Assembly: GCF_000613885.1 (NCBI RefSeq) | Contig: NZ_BAJV01000006.1 | Span: 124,001-188,000 of the forward strand | Length of the DNA: 64,000 nucleotides | Direction: 5' to 3' | From: Asaia prunellae JCM 25354 | Lineage (GTDB): Bacteria; Pseudomonadota; Alphaproteobacteria; Acetobacterales; Acetobacteraceae | In this document: positions 46,594 through 56,357 of the stretch, piece by piece | How positions within the stretch are numbered: the first letter of the stretch is position 1 | Layout of the letters: each line of letters begins with the position of its first letter | Translations under genes and position numbers: made by a program | Notes under the pieces: generated by a model | What the model was told of the DNA's origin: nothing | The model's input: only the letters and a program-made list of their open reading frames with translations | Databases searched by the model: none

Positions 46594-48774
46594 ATGGATG
46601 AAATTAGCCCAGACAATATGCAGGAATGGACGGACCCAAGGCGAAATCCTGATGAAAGAGCGCGTGCGGCGACAAAGGCGATGAGTCACGCGCAGAAAAT
46701 GGCCTGGATGTCCGGCCCGATGGCGATACCGATCAATGGCAAAGAGAAACCTGAAGGGGCTATTGGGTCAGCAGGCTATTTTCCTGCCATGGCTGAGCTC
46801 GGGCTTCCGGCACAGCAGCAGAGTGATGCAAGTCTCGGGATTGGTAATCTGGGAGATGTCAGGCCGGGTGATACGGCGACAGCGTTGCCATCGTCACTCA
46901 TGCTTGGTGCTTCCTTCGACCCTGAGCTGGCAAGAGAAACAGGACAGATGGTTGGCCGTGAAGGTCATGCCAAGGGATTTAACGTGGTGCTGGGAGGCGG
47001 CGCCAATCTGCTTCGTGACCCGCGTGGCGGGCGTATCTTCGAATATGTATCGGAAGATCCCTTGTTGACGGGGCATATTGCAGGCAATTCGATCGTCGGT
47101 ATCCAGTCCGAGCACGTCGTTTCGACAATCAAGCATTATGCGATCAACCCGGAAGAAACAGGCCGTGTGATGATCAGCTCTGATATTGGCGAGTCTGCGC
47201 TGCGTGAGAGCGATCTGCTTGCCTTCGAGATGGCAATCGAAATCGGAAAGCCCGGAGCGGTGATGCCCGGCTATAATCTTGTCAACGGCACATGGGCTTC
47301 GGAAAATGCCTTTCTGCTGACGCAGGTGCTCAGGAACGAGTGGGGCTATCGCGGCTGGGCCATGTCTGACTGGGGAGCGACCCATTCGACCGTTAAAGCG
47401 ATCATGTCAGGGCTTGATGTGCAGTCGGGTGCGAATATCGACCCCGAACCTTTTTTCGGTGCTCCACTGGAAAAGGCGATCGAAAGCGGCGCTGTACCGT
47501 CCGAGCGTCTGGATGAGTCAATCACACGGCAGCTGCGCAGCCTGTTTACCGTCGGTGCAATCGATTATCCGGCAAAACCGGGTGGAAAAATCGATTATGA
47601 AGCGCACAGGAAAATTGCGCAGCGTGCTGCTGAAGGCGGTATTGTTCTGCTGCGCAATGAGCAGGCTATTCTTCCACTCCCTGCGACGCTACGACATATT
47701 CTGGTTGTTGGCGCACATGCCGATACAGGCGTTTTGTCGGGGGGCGGGTCTTCATCTGTTACGCCGACAGGAAGCCTGAAGCTCGATGGCGCAGAATTTG
47801 CGGGGGTTTCCCTCGAAAAGGTTTACCAGCCGTCATCTCCTGTTCGGGCAATAAAGCAGATCGTTCCAGAAGCTACAGTGATCTATGATGATGGCAAGGA
47901 TCATGACGCTGTTGCAGCCAGGGCCCGAGAGGCCGAGATTGTAATTGTTTTTGCCGAACTCTGGCGAAGTGAGGGACAGGATGTGCAGGGACTTTCCCTG
48001 CCGGATGATCAGGAGGCACTGATTGTCAGGTTGGCATCCGCAAATCCAAAAGTAATTGTGGTTCTCGAAACGGGCGGACCAGTGCTCATGCCGTGGCGCG
48101 AAAAGGTCCCTGCCATCCTGAATGCCTTCTATCCGGGATCGGGAGGGGGAGAGGCGATTGCGGCGATAGTGTTCGGAAAGGTAAATCCTTCCGGACGTCA
48201 GCCCTATACCACGCCCCTGAGCGAAGATGACCTGCCCAGACCCGATCAGATCGACCCGAAAACCGTGGTTTCCAATCCGGGGCAGCCGGTAACACAGCCG
48301 GTTATTCACCGTGATTATACTGTTGAAGGTGCTGATGTCGGCTATCGCTGGTTTAGCCGGGTTGACAGAAAGGTTGCTTATCCTTTCGGTTTTGGTCTCA
48401 GCTATACGCAGTTCAGCTATGGTTCTCTGAGTCTTGCGTCAGATCATGGTTCTGTCTTTGTCGACGTAACCAATACCGGGGCCGTTTCAGGGGCCGAGGT
48501 TGTTCAGATCTATGCTTTCAGGGAAGGAGATTCATCATTTCAGCCGCGTCTCGTCGGCTTTTCGAAAATCAGGCTCGCGCCTGGAGAGACGGCTGGCGTA
48601 TCAGTCGGACTCGAGCCCAGATTGCTGGCGCAAGTTGTTGGCGATAACTGGGTACGTCACGCCGGGCGCTACCGTCTCGAAGCGCGGAGTGATGCACTGA
48701 CCCCGATAACAGGTCTCAGCATGGACCTGCCACACTGGACGTTACCCCTGCACCACAGCACGCCTGTTGACTGA
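46594..48774 (+). CDS. Glycoside hydrolase family 3 beta-glycosidase
   Basis: 726 residues from ATG 46594; longer non-ATG starts are possible but add Cys/Trp-rich sequence unlike GH3. The catalytic nucleophile is the Asp of GWAMSDWGATHSTVKA (near residue 258), and the substrate-binding KHYAINPEETGR lies upstream. The second alpha/beta domain contains GGIVLLRNEQAILPLPATLR, and the C-terminal fibronectin-III-like domain has VFVDVTNTGAVSGAEVVQIY. No signal peptide is visible, so it may act in the cytoplasm on imported disaccharides or glucosides. The upstream region carries possible operators. Substrate not determined. Confidence 0.9.
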   Translation: MDEISPDNMQEWTDPRRNPDERARAATKAMSHAQKMAWMSGPMAIPINGKEKPEGAIGSAGYFPAMAELGLPAQQQSDASLGIGNLGDVRPGDTATALPSSLMLGASFDPELARETGQMVGREGHAKGFNVVLGGGANLLRDPRGGRIFEYVSEDPLLTGHIAGNSIVGIQSEHVVSTIKHYAINPEETGRVMISSDIGESALRESDLLAFEMAIEIGKPGAVMPGYNLVNGTWASENAFLLTQVLRNEWGYRGWAMSDWGATHSTVKAIMSGLDVQSGANIDPEPFFGAPLEKAIESGAVPSERLDESITRQLRSLFTVGAIDYPAKPGGKIDYEAHRKIAQRAAEGGIVLLRNEQAILPLPATLRHILVVGAHADTGVLSGGGSSSVTPTGSLKLDGAEFAGVSLEKVYQPSSPVRAIKQIVPEATVIYDDGKDHDAVAARAREAEIVIVFAELWRSEGQDVQGLSLPDDQEALIVRLASANPKVIVVLETGGPVLMPWREKVPAILNAFYPGSGGGEAIAAIVFGKVNPSGRQPYTTPLSEDDLPRPDQIDPKTVVSNPGQPVTQPVIHRDYTVEGADVGYRWFSRVDRKVAYPFGFGLSYTQFSYGSLSLASDHGSVFVDVTNTGAVSGAEVVQIYAFREGDSSFQPRLVGFSKIRLAPGETAGVSVGLEPRLLAQVVGDNWVRHAGRYRLEARSDALTPITGLSMDLPHWTLPLHHSTPVD

Positions 48775-48782
48775 AATGGCAA

Positions 48783-48813
48783 CGGATTGCCTTTTCTGTG
48801 ATGAGGCAATCCG
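48783..48813. terminator. Terminator between convergent GH3 and ankyrin genes
   Basis: CGGATTGCC (48783-48791) pairs perfectly with GGCAATCCG (48805-48813) around a 13-base loop containing TTTT. A short T-rich tract follows. It can serve both converging genes. Confidence 0.65.
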
Positions 48814-48835
48814 GTCTTTCGAAAGAGGATTGGGG

Positions 48836-49474
48836 TCAGCGCCCGCCAAAACCGAGAAAGCCGATTGCAGGCTGGGGTTGACCGCCTGAAGCTTCCTGTC
48901 GGCCTTTGGCAGCAACAGCCATGGCCGACGCATTTTTCCGTCCTTTGCCCTTGATCGTCAGATGACCATTTCCTTTGGAGTCGGTCTCGATTGCCGAGTG
49001 GGTCGTCTCGGCGGCAAAGCTGCTATCGCCGTAGTTACGCATCGAGAGCAGCAGAAACATGATGTCTTTGCGGTTCAGGTCGATGGCCATGTCGAGAGGA
49101 GTCTGGAACAGAACATTCTTGGCATTCATATCGGCGCCGCGGTTCAGCGCCTCTTTCGCGGCATTCAGTGAACCACGATTGATGGCGTCGAAGAGGGCTT
49201 CAGTCGGGTTCAGATCCACATTGGCGTGGCCCGCATCCTGTTCCTGGGAATCCGCGCCTGGAAGAGCGGAAGGCGGTGCCGCTGCCTTGGCAGCGCGGCG
49301 GGCTTCAGCCTTCTTCTGTGCTTCTTCGGCTTCCTGTTCCGCTTCCGCATCGTCGGCAGACTGTGCATGCGCTGCATGCCAGGGAATAAAGAATACAGGC
49401 GACGCAGCCAGAGCCGCTGTCAGCATCAGGGGAAAGAGTCGTGGGACATTCATGTGACGTCTCGAGTGGCGCAT
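48836..49474 (-). CDS. Exported ankyrin-repeat protein
   Basis: 212 residues (205 if the internal ATG at 49453 is used). A signal peptide ends around HAAHAQSADD, followed by an Ala/Glu/Lys-rich coiled linker (about 40-70). One to two ankyrin repeats are visible: EALFDAINRGSLNAAKEALN, then GADMNAKNVLFQTPLDMAID. The tail is Gly- and Lys-rich and ends in GFLGFGGR. It lies 39 bases after the vWA/GATase-like gene on the same strand and may be the fifth gene of the moxR operon. A periplasmic scaffold or inhibitor role is possible; function unknown. Confidence 0.75.
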   Translation of the reverse strand: MRHSRRHMNVPRLFPLMLTAALAASPVFFIPWHAAHAQSADDAEAEQEAEEAQKKAEARRAAKAAAPPSALPGADSQEQDAGHANVDLNPTEALFDAINRGSLNAAKEALNRGADMNAKNVLFQTPLDMAIDLNRKDIMFLLLSMRNYGDSSFAAETTHSAIETDSKGNGHLTIKGKGRKNASAMAVAAKGRQEASGGQPQPAIGFLGFGGR

Positions 49475-49513
49475 GGACAGACTATAAGCGATCGTTGAGA
49501 GGCTGGCGACTCC

Positions 49514-51574
49514 CTATCGGCGGCGAAGCCGACCTTCGCGCCACCAGCCGATGAAGAGAAGGACCAGCGTGCCGCAAAGGGCGATCCAGGAGGGGCAGAG
49601 CTCGGTCAATCGACTCGATGAAGCAACGGATACGAGCTGACGTGGAAAACCGATCCAGTCTGAGCCGTAGAGCGTACCGGAAGCAACCTGCCGAATTCCG
49701 GGTACGATGGTTCCGGAGCCGAGCCAGCGTGTCGTGCCATGACTCTGTTTGACTAGGCTGTCGAGAATGGTGGCCGTTGCCCGCAGGTCGGATTCCTCGA
49801 CTGGATCCTCCGTTGTCTGAGCTGTCATTGTGGTCAGCCCGTCCTGTCGAATGATCCAGAGACCGGTCTGACCATTGGTCGCGAAACCGGCTGTGAAGAC
49901 ACCATCTCCGGCAGGTTTGAGAGAAACGGCGGTGGTTTTGCCGTCCGGCGATGTAATCTGGGCAGGATTCGTCAAACTTGCTGCGCTGCTGCGACGCTGG
50001 ATATGAAGATTATTGTCGCTGATAGAGGCACGTAGCTGGTTTTCTTCCAGATCGGGCTCTTTCATCAGCCAGTGCGACAGGCGTTTGAGCAATTCGGCCT
50101 GGGGGCCGCCACCGCCTTCACCACGCGACCAGAGCCAGAGCTGATCAGACAGGAGCAGCGCCACGCGCCCCTTGCGTACTGTATCAAGTACCAGAAGGGG
50201 CTGGTTTTCAGGTCCGGTCAGGAGGGAGGTACCACGCAGTCTCTCTGATGCCAGCCCACGATACCACGGCCCCCAGGGTTGAGGCAGTCCGGCAGTAACG
50301 GGATGGCGTTTTCCTGATTCGGTGAGTTGTGGCACGAAACGCTCATTGATCACCCCCGTCGCGGGGACGTGGGCCGGCAGGATATCGGCCAGAGGCGTAT
50401 CCTGCAGCGTGCCGTCCTGAGTGAATTCAGGTCCCGCTGTCAGCAGTAATCCACCGCCCTCGCGTACGTAATCGGCGATATTAGTCAGGTAATCCTGTGG
50501 CAGGATGCCAGCATTGTGGAAACCGTCGAGTATGATCAGGTCGAACTGCTTGATCCGGTCCTGAAACAGTTCCTTGATCGGAAACGGGATCAGGGCGAGA
50601 TCCGAAAGGGGTGTACCGTCATCCTTGTCAGGTGGACGCAGGATAGTGAAATGGACGAGATCGACAGAAGGATCGGCCTTGAGCAGGCGACGCCACACCC
50701 GTTCGCCCTGGTTGGGTGTGCCCGAAACAAGCAAGACCTTAAGTCTGTCGCGCACACCGTTGATCCGGACAATCGCGTTGTTGTTGCGTGTGCTCACTTC
50801 GCCGGAAAGAGGGGCTGCCGAGAGGGTGACTAGCGTTTCGCTGGGATGACGGACAGGAACGGTGATCTCGATCGGCTCTCCTGAAATGGCGGGAATTTGC
50901 CGGGGCGGCTCGTCACCCTGGCGCAGTGTCAGAGTGACTGGCTGATGGCCTGTTGCGCCGAGATCATCAACGGCTACACGCAGGGACGCGTCCTTGCCGA
51001 CAAGTGCATAGGGCGGGGCCTGAAGAACGCGTAATCTGCGATCCTTTTCTTCACCTGCTCCTGTCAGCAGAACATGCAGGGGCAGGGTAATACCATCACG
51101 TCTGAAAAGCGCAGGCAGCGTAGCGGGAGCATCATGAACCATGCCATCGGTCAGGAGAATGGCGCCGCTGAACCGACCGGGGGGCAGGTCGGCCTGGTCG
51201 ATCGCATCGAAAAGACGGGTGCCATGACCATGGCCTCCCTGAACCGTCACGGTATGCAGGGTAAGACCAGGTATGGCGTGCGCTTCCTGTTGCAGAAGAG
51301 CGGCGGCTTTTTCCGCGCTGTCAAGGCGATTGCGCAGAGCCATGGAGGGCGAGTGATCGACCACCAGCAACACATCCTGCGGGGCAGGTTCATAGAAGGG
51401 GCGGCTCAAGCGCGGTCCGGCCAGCCAGAAGATGAGCAGAAGCAGTGCCAGCATACGTGCCAGGCTGCCCGGTACGCGGCGCAGTAATGCGTAGAGTCCG
51501 ACTAGAAAGACACTTCCCCCGGCCAGACCGATCAGCCAGACGGGTATGAGGGGCATGAAGGTGAGATGGATCAT
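49514..51574 (-). CDS. Membrane protein with vWA-like and GATase-like domains (moxR cluster)
   Basis: 686 residues. Two N-terminal membrane segments (about 8-50) are followed by a von Willebrand A-like domain whose metal-site motif DHSPSM is intact (near residue 73). A glutamine-amidotransferase-like fold comes next (LIILDGFHNAGILPQDYLTN, with a YVREGGGLLLTAGPEF segment lacking the catalytic cysteine). A C-terminal membrane segment and a basic RLRRR end follow. Its start overlaps the DUF4159 gene stop by four bases. Such proteins accompany moxR, DUF58 and DUF4159 genes in alphaproteobacteria. The exact role is not known. Confidence 0.8.
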   Translation of the reverse strand: MIHLTFMPLIPVWLIGLAGGSVFLVGLYALLRRVPGSLARMLALLLLIFWLAGPRLSRPFYEPAPQDVLLVVDHSPSMALRNRLDSAEKAAALLQQEAHAIPGLTLHTVTVQGGHGHGTRLFDAIDQADLPPGRFSGAILLTDGMVHDAPATLPALFRRDGITLPLHVLLTGAGEEKDRRLRVLQAPPYALVGKDASLRVAVDDLGATGHQPVTLTLRQGDEPPRQIPAISGEPIEITVPVRHPSETLVTLSAAPLSGEVSTRNNNAIVRINGVRDRLKVLLVSGTPNQGERVWRRLLKADPSVDLVHFTILRPPDKDDGTPLSDLALIPFPIKELFQDRIKQFDLIILDGFHNAGILPQDYLTNIADYVREGGGLLLTAGPEFTQDGTLQDTPLADILPAHVPATGVINERFVPQLTESGKRHPVTAGLPQPWGPWYRGLASERLRGTSLLTGPENQPLLVLDTVRKGRVALLLSDQLWLWSRGEGGGGPQAELLKRLSHWLMKEPDLEENQLRASISDNNLHIQRRSSAASLTNPAQITSPDGKTTAVSLKPAGDGVFTAGFATNGQTGLWIIRQDGLTTMTAQTTEDPVEESDLRATATILDSLVKQSHGTTRWLGSGTIVPGIRQVASGTLYGSDWIGFPRQLVSVASSSRLTELCPSWIALCGTLVLLFIGWWREGRLRRR

Positions 51575-54321
51575 TGTTCCATCCTCTTCAGAAGTTCGGG
51601 AACGCGCATCTGGTCGGCCTTGTAATTGCCGGTCAGGGCGTAGAGCAGCAGATTCACGCCGAAGCGATAGGCTTGGGTACGCTGCTCATCGCCACCGGGA
51701 ATGACGGCATAGGGTGTATTGCCTTGCGCATCCATGGCCCAGGCATGTGCCCAGTCTCCTGCTCCGATGATGATGGGGCTGACATCGTCGTTGGTGTCAT
51801 CGCCACTGCGGGCCACCCAGACGGGCAAACCCTGCACGCGACCCGGGAAGTCATGCATCAGGTAAAAACTGTGAGCCAGCACGTGGTGATCGTCGAGCTT
51901 GCTGAGTGGTGGCACGACAAGACCGGCCGTGGCGCGCCTGAGCGCCGAGCGTGTCTGGCTTTCGTCCTGGGTCGAGAGCTCGGAGCCTACGCCCTGTGTA
52001 TCAAGCATAAGAATGCCGCCATGAGCCATGAAGCTGTTGAGTGCGGCAGAACGTTTCGGATCTTCCTGCACGTCATCGGTGATCGGCCAGTATAGCAGGG
52101 GATAATAGGCCAGATCGTCCTTGCCCGGAGTCACGCCATCGGGGTGGCCCATCACCGCAGAAGAGCGGTCAGAGGCATAATTGGACAGACCCTGAAGCCC
52201 TTCACGTGAGGCTTCATCTATGTCGTCATGACCTGTCAGCACATAGCCAAGACGGGTTTCCAGGGCGGCACCGGGGACCGGACCATGCGTCGTTGCCTGT
52301 ATCTTCTGGGAGCTTTCATCCTCCTGTGCATGGGCAACGGGAAAGGACAGGAAGACCGGTGGAGCGATGATCAGGGTCAGTGCGACAATGCGCCCCAGCA
52401 TGCCGCGCAGCCAGAGTGCTACAAGGAAATCAGCCAGGAGCAGGAGCAGCGCCGTACCCAGCAGATAGGGCGCCAGGGCGCGATCAGGGGAGACGTGGGC
52501 CGGTGTCAGCGCAGATCCCAGGAGAGGTTCTGGCTGAAGCGCTGGCAGATGATCACCCAGATTGAAGGCGCGACGGGAAAGACGGGGGCCGTAGAAGCCG
52601 GGCGGGTGCTGCACATCAGCTCTGGTGGTAGCGAATGCTGCAACAGACAGAGGACGGGCCGCTTCGGGAGGGGCAACAAGCATTCCGCGTGTATCAAGCA
52701 TGGTGAAAGGGACGAGGTTACGGAGTTCGCTCTGGTCTTTCTGGCCGGCAGAACGTTGCACCAGACGATCAAGCATGTCGGGGAACAACCCGGAAAGCGG
52801 CAGGCTGGACCAGTCGGCACTTGCCGTTACATGAAACAGCACAAGTTCACCCTGACCAAAGGGACTGGCCGTCACCAGCGGTGTGCCGTCACTCAGTCTT
52901 GCCCAGACATGGGCAGCCAGATCGGGTGTAGGCTGAGCCAGTACCTGACGGGTGACAGTCACTTCTTTCGTCAGGCTCAGCCCGTCGAAAGGAGAATGCT
53001 CGGCAAAAGCAGAGAGTGTCTGCGGTTTGCCCCATGACATCGGGCCGCCAAGCTGACGCATGCCACTCATCAGGGGCACGGGCAAAAGCGTCTTGCTCTG
53101 ATCGGGGGTGGACGCATTCCGGTCGGCAGCGAGAACCGGACCGGCAAAGCGTATCAGTACCCCGCCATGGCGTACCCAGTCTGCAACGCGTCTGCGCGTA
53201 TCGTCATCGGCAAGTGTTCCATCGGTTGCAACCAGGACAGACAGTTTCTGTTTCAGAAGATCCTGCGCTGTCCCGCGATGAAGCTCGCCAACACCCTGAA
53301 TGGCCTGGGCCAGAAAGAAACCCTGACCTGTCAGAGGTGTGTCCTGGGTACCGGGAGTCAGCAGACCGACCGGATGGCGGCGATCATCTGAGTCAAGCAG
53401 GAATATGGCCGAAGGCCCTGGCAGAGATGTGTTCTCACGCTCCAGTACAAGTCTTCTGGCACGATTGCGCAGCAGAGGGGGCAAAGGCAGATCCGTCGAT
53501 CCGGATGCTTTGCTGACGAGAGGGAAGATACCGAGCGTACCACCATTCTCGTCACGTACCCTGACATTCAGGGGATGCGCAGGACAGGGCAGGGCACTGA
53601 CCGAGGCGCTCAGCACTCCGGCATCGCCCTGATGGGCTGTGAGCAGCATGGTGTCGCAGCCCGGCCAGCGCATATCGCCGATCCAGCTACCGGATGCGCG
53701 CAGGGAGGTCGCGAATACCGTATCAGACTCTGTCGCCACGCCATCGGAAAGCATCACGATGTCATGGAGGCCACGCTGCGGGGTCACACGTCCGAGAGCT
53801 TTGATCTGTTCTGCACTCCGGGCTCTGTCCGAAGGCCAGGAATGCGGGGTGAGTGCCAGAAGACGTTCTTCGAAACGGGCGCGATCACGGGTAGTGAAGG
53901 GTGCCGCCATACTGCCATCCGCATTGGGCGCGCCCAGAAGAAGTGTGACTTCATGGCCTGAACGGAACCGTCTTTCCGCAAGACCGCGTGCGGCACGCAG
54001 ACGCTCCTGCCAGTAGGGTACGGCAGCCCAGCCATTATCGAGAACCAGTACCAGATCCTGCGAGGATTTCAGGGCAGGATCACGTCCGAGCCAGAAGGGC
54101 TGGGACAGGCCGAATACCAGCAAGGTGACAGCCAGCAGACGCAGCACCAGAAGCCAGAATGGCGAACGCGCCGTATCAGCCCGCCCGGGTCTCAGGCGCT
54201 GCAGGATCTGGAGAGAAGGATAGAGCTGTTCTCTGGGAGGTGGTGGAGTTGCCTTGACCAGCCAGTAGATGACGGGAAGAGCGATCAGACCGAGCAGGGC
54301 AAGGGGACTGAGAAAGATCAT
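51571..54321 (-). CDS. BatA-like / DUF4159 membrane protein (moxR cluster)
   Basis: 916 residues. The N-terminus MIFLSPLALLGLIALPVIYW with a second segment near residue 63 is the BatA-type anchor. A vWA-like region follows but its metal site is degenerate (LVLVLDNGWAAVPYW). Further hydrophobic segments occur near residues 640-665. The C-terminal DUF4159 domain (about 700-910) contains ETRLGYVLTGHDDIDEASRE and GGILMLDTQGVGS. Four-base overlaps with both neighbours show tight coupling. Probable substrate or partner of the MoxR ATPase in envelope maintenance; inferred. Confidence 0.85.
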   Translation of the reverse strand: MIFLSPLALLGLIALPVIYWLVKATPPPPREQLYPSLQILQRLRPGRADTARSPFWLLVLRLLAVTLLVFGLSQPFWLGRDPALKSSQDLVLVLDNGWAAVPYWQERLRAARGLAERRFRSGHEVTLLLGAPNADGSMAAPFTTRDRARFEERLLALTPHSWPSDRARSAEQIKALGRVTPQRGLHDIVMLSDGVATESDTVFATSLRASGSWIGDMRWPGCDTMLLTAHQGDAGVLSASVSALPCPAHPLNVRVRDENGGTLGIFPLVSKASGSTDLPLPPLLRNRARRLVLERENTSLPGPSAIFLLDSDDRRHPVGLLTPGTQDTPLTGQGFFLAQAIQGVGELHRGTAQDLLKQKLSVLVATDGTLADDDTRRRVADWVRHGGVLIRFAGPVLAADRNASTPDQSKTLLPVPLMSGMRQLGGPMSWGKPQTLSAFAEHSPFDGLSLTKEVTVTRQVLAQPTPDLAAHVWARLSDGTPLVTASPFGQGELVLFHVTASADWSSLPLSGLFPDMLDRLVQRSAGQKDQSELRNLVPFTMLDTRGMLVAPPEAARPLSVAAFATTRADVQHPPGFYGPRLSRRAFNLGDHLPALQPEPLLGSALTPAHVSPDRALAPYLLGTALLLLLADFLVALWLRGMLGRIVALTLIIAPPVFLSFPVAHAQEDESSQKIQATTHGPVPGAALETRLGYVLTGHDDIDEASREGLQGLSNYASDRSSAVMGHPDGVTPGKDDLAYYPLLYWPITDDVQEDPKRSAALNSFMAHGGILMLDTQGVGSELSTQDESQTRSALRRATAGLVVPPLSKLDDHHVLAHSFYLMHDFPGRVQGLPVWVARSGDDTNDDVSPIIIGAGDWAHAWAMDAQGNTPYAVIPGGDEQRTQAYRFGVNLLLYALTGNYKADQMRVPELLKRMEQ

Positions 54322-55244
54322 GCGTGCAGACGCCCTCCGGTGAGGCGCGCATAAAGCGCAAGAAGGGCAGGCAGTACGGGTTGGTCGGTATGATTGAGCG
54401 TGAAGCTCGCGCGATGAGCCTCAGCCATGGATGCGATTTGGTCGAGATGTGCCTGCATTTCCTGCTCATAGGAATCGGACAGTGTTTCTACAGCTGACAG
54501 GGTCAGGCGACCTTCCGCCTCCAGGCTGTCGAAAGCGATACGTCCCGCAAAAGGCAGGCTGCGTTCTGCCGGATCAAGCACGCAGAACAGCTCCGTGCGT
54601 GCTGGCCGTGCCGCAACGTCACGCAGCAGTTTCTCAAGAGCTTCGGGAGCAACCAGAAAGTCGCTTACAAGAACGAGCTGGCCATAAGGACGCAACGTAT
54701 CGAGAGCGGGCAGCGGGGGAGAAGGGCCGAGAACGAGATTCTGGGCAAGGCGCGACAGGGCATGAGGACCGCTCACTGATCGTCCCTGTTCAGGACCGTT
54801 CAGAAGAGCAACGCGTTCGCCACCATGCAGTGCAGCTGCAGCCAGTGCCAGTGTGGCAAGCTGTGCCCGTGTTTTCTTGCGTGGCAGGTCGGCGCGCGAT
54901 TGCCAGTCCATCGAGAGCGAGGGGTCGCACCACAGGGTAAGCTGTTGCGCGCCTTCAGCCTCGCGCTCGCGCACCCAGAGCTGGTCGCTGCGTGCAGACT
55001 GTCGCCAGTCGATCCGATGAGCGGGTTCATGCTCATGGGCCGGGCGATATTGCCAGAAATCCTCACCCGAGCCGGCGCGATGCTGATGATGTACACCAGC
55101 ACGTATCTGTCTGCCTATGCGTTCGGCTTCTATAACCAGAGGCGGGAGCAAGGCTTCCGCCTCCGGGGTGAATCCGGAGGGCTGTACAGAGGATGGCGCG
55201 GCTGTCCCTTTCTGGCGGCGCCATTTCCCGAAGAAACCACTCAC
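54318..55244 (-). CDS. DUF58 domain protein (moxR cluster)
   Basis: 308 residues. The family block EDFWQYRPAHEHEPAHRIDW followed by RQSARSDQLWVREREAEG lies near residues 63-100, and a vWA-like fold follows (LTLWCDPSLSMDW). No signal peptide or membrane segment is evident. It starts two bases after the moxR stop and its stop overlaps the DUF4159 start. DUF58 proteins almost always accompany MoxR ATPases and are thought to act as their partners. Confidence 0.9.
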   Translation of the reverse strand: MSGFFGKWRRQKGTAAPSSVQPSGFTPEAEALLPPLVIEAERIGRQIRAGVHHQHRAGSGEDFWQYRPAHEHEPAHRIDWRQSARSDQLWVREREAEGAQQLTLWCDPSLSMDWQSRADLPRKKTRAQLATLALAAAALHGGERVALLNGPEQGRSVSGPHALSRLAQNLVLGPSPPLPALDTLRPYGQLVLVSDFLVAPEALEKLLRDVAARPARTELFCVLDPAERSLPFAGRIAFDSLEAEGRLTLSAVETLSDSYEQEMQAHLDQIASMAEAHRASFTLNHTDQPVLPALLALYARLTGGRLHA

Positions 55245-55246
55245 GG

Positions 55247-56269
55247 TCAGAGAAGCACCTCGACGCCCCTGGCAATCAGTTCTTCCACCTTGAGACCCGA
55301 GGCCCGTGCAGAAAAACTCAGTGCCATACGATGAGCCAGTACGGGTTCGGCAAGCTCGACCACATCATCAAGACTCGGTGTCAGCCTTCCATCCAGAAGT
55401 GCCTGGGCACGGCAGCTCAGCATGAGCGCCTGAGCTGCGCGGGGGCCAGGGCCGTAGAGCAGGGATGAAGCAAGATCGGGCTGATAGGCGGTTTCGGGGC
55501 GAAGGCCGCGTACAAGGGTGAGGATGGCTTCAAGCACCTTTTCTCCCACAGGAAGTCGACGGATGAGCGCCTGGGCCGTAATCAGCTTTTGATTCGAGAG
55601 CAGGACGGGTGCTTCGGCAGTCTGGGCGCCCGTGGTCTGAAGCAGCATGTCGCGCTCGGCATCACGTTCGGGAAAGGTCAGGGCGATACGCAGCATGAAG
55701 CGGTCGAGCTGAGCTTCAGGCAGGGGATAGGTACCTTCCTGCTCGATCGGATTCTGTGTGGCCAGAACATGAAAGGGGCGTGGCAGCTTATGATTGGTGC
55801 CTGCCTGGGCCACTTCATATTCCTGCATGGCCTGAAGCAGTGCCGATTGCGTACGCGGGCTGGCGCGGTTGATCTCGTCAGCCAGAAGAAGCTGGGTGAA
55901 GATCGGCCCCTTCACGAAACGGAAGAAGCGGCGACCGTTTTCGTCCTCGTCGAGAATGTCGCTCCCGGTGATGTCCGAGGGCATCAGATCGGGGGTGAAC
56001 TGTACGCGGCGTGTATCAAGCCCCAGTACATGGGCAGCGGTGCTGACAAGCAGCGTCTTGCCAAGACCGGGCGCACCGATCAAAAGCGCGTGACCACCTG
56101 AGAGGATCGTGACCAGCAGGCGATCAATCACGTCGCGCTGACCGAGCACGATCTGTCCGATGGCGCTTCTGACAGCACCGAGCTGCGCTGTCAGGCGTTC
56201 AGCCATGGCGAGATCGGCAGGGCTATCGGCGGAGAAGGAAGAAGGATCGTTCTGGCTCATATTTATCAA
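55247..56269 (-). CDS. MoxR-family AAA+ ATPase
   Basis: 340 residues, or 337 from the ATG at 56260 (MSQNDPSSFS). Walker A is GAPGLGKT (near residue 66), Walker B LLADEINRA, sensor 1 ATQNPIEQEGTYPLPEAQLD. MoxR ATPases act as chaperones that remodel or insert metal into vWA-domain partners. It heads the minus-strand operon moxR, DUF58, DUF4159, vWA/GATase-like. The DUF1285 gene is divergent, with less than 100 bases between the starts. Confidence 0.93.
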   Translation of the reverse strand: MINMSQNDPSSFSADSPADLAMAERLTAQLGAVRSAIGQIVLGQRDVIDRLLVTILSGGHALLIGAPGLGKTLLVSTAAHVLGLDTRRVQFTPDLMPSDITGSDILDEDENGRRFFRFVKGPIFTQLLLADEINRASPRTQSALLQAMQEYEVAQAGTNHKLPRPFHVLATQNPIEQEGTYPLPEAQLDRFMLRIALTFPERDAERDMLLQTTGAQTAEAPVLLSNQKLITAQALIRRLPVGEKVLEAILTLVRGLRPETAYQPDLASSLLYGPGPRAAQALMLSCRAQALLDGRLTPSLDDVVELAEPVLAHRMALSFSARASGLKVEELIARGVEVLL

Positions 56270-56357
56270 TCTGACAGTTCCGGGGGTTTCATCAAGCCAT
56301 AAGACGACCCAACTTGCAGCTGAAGACGAAATTCTTGGACCGCAAGCGGAGAGAGCG

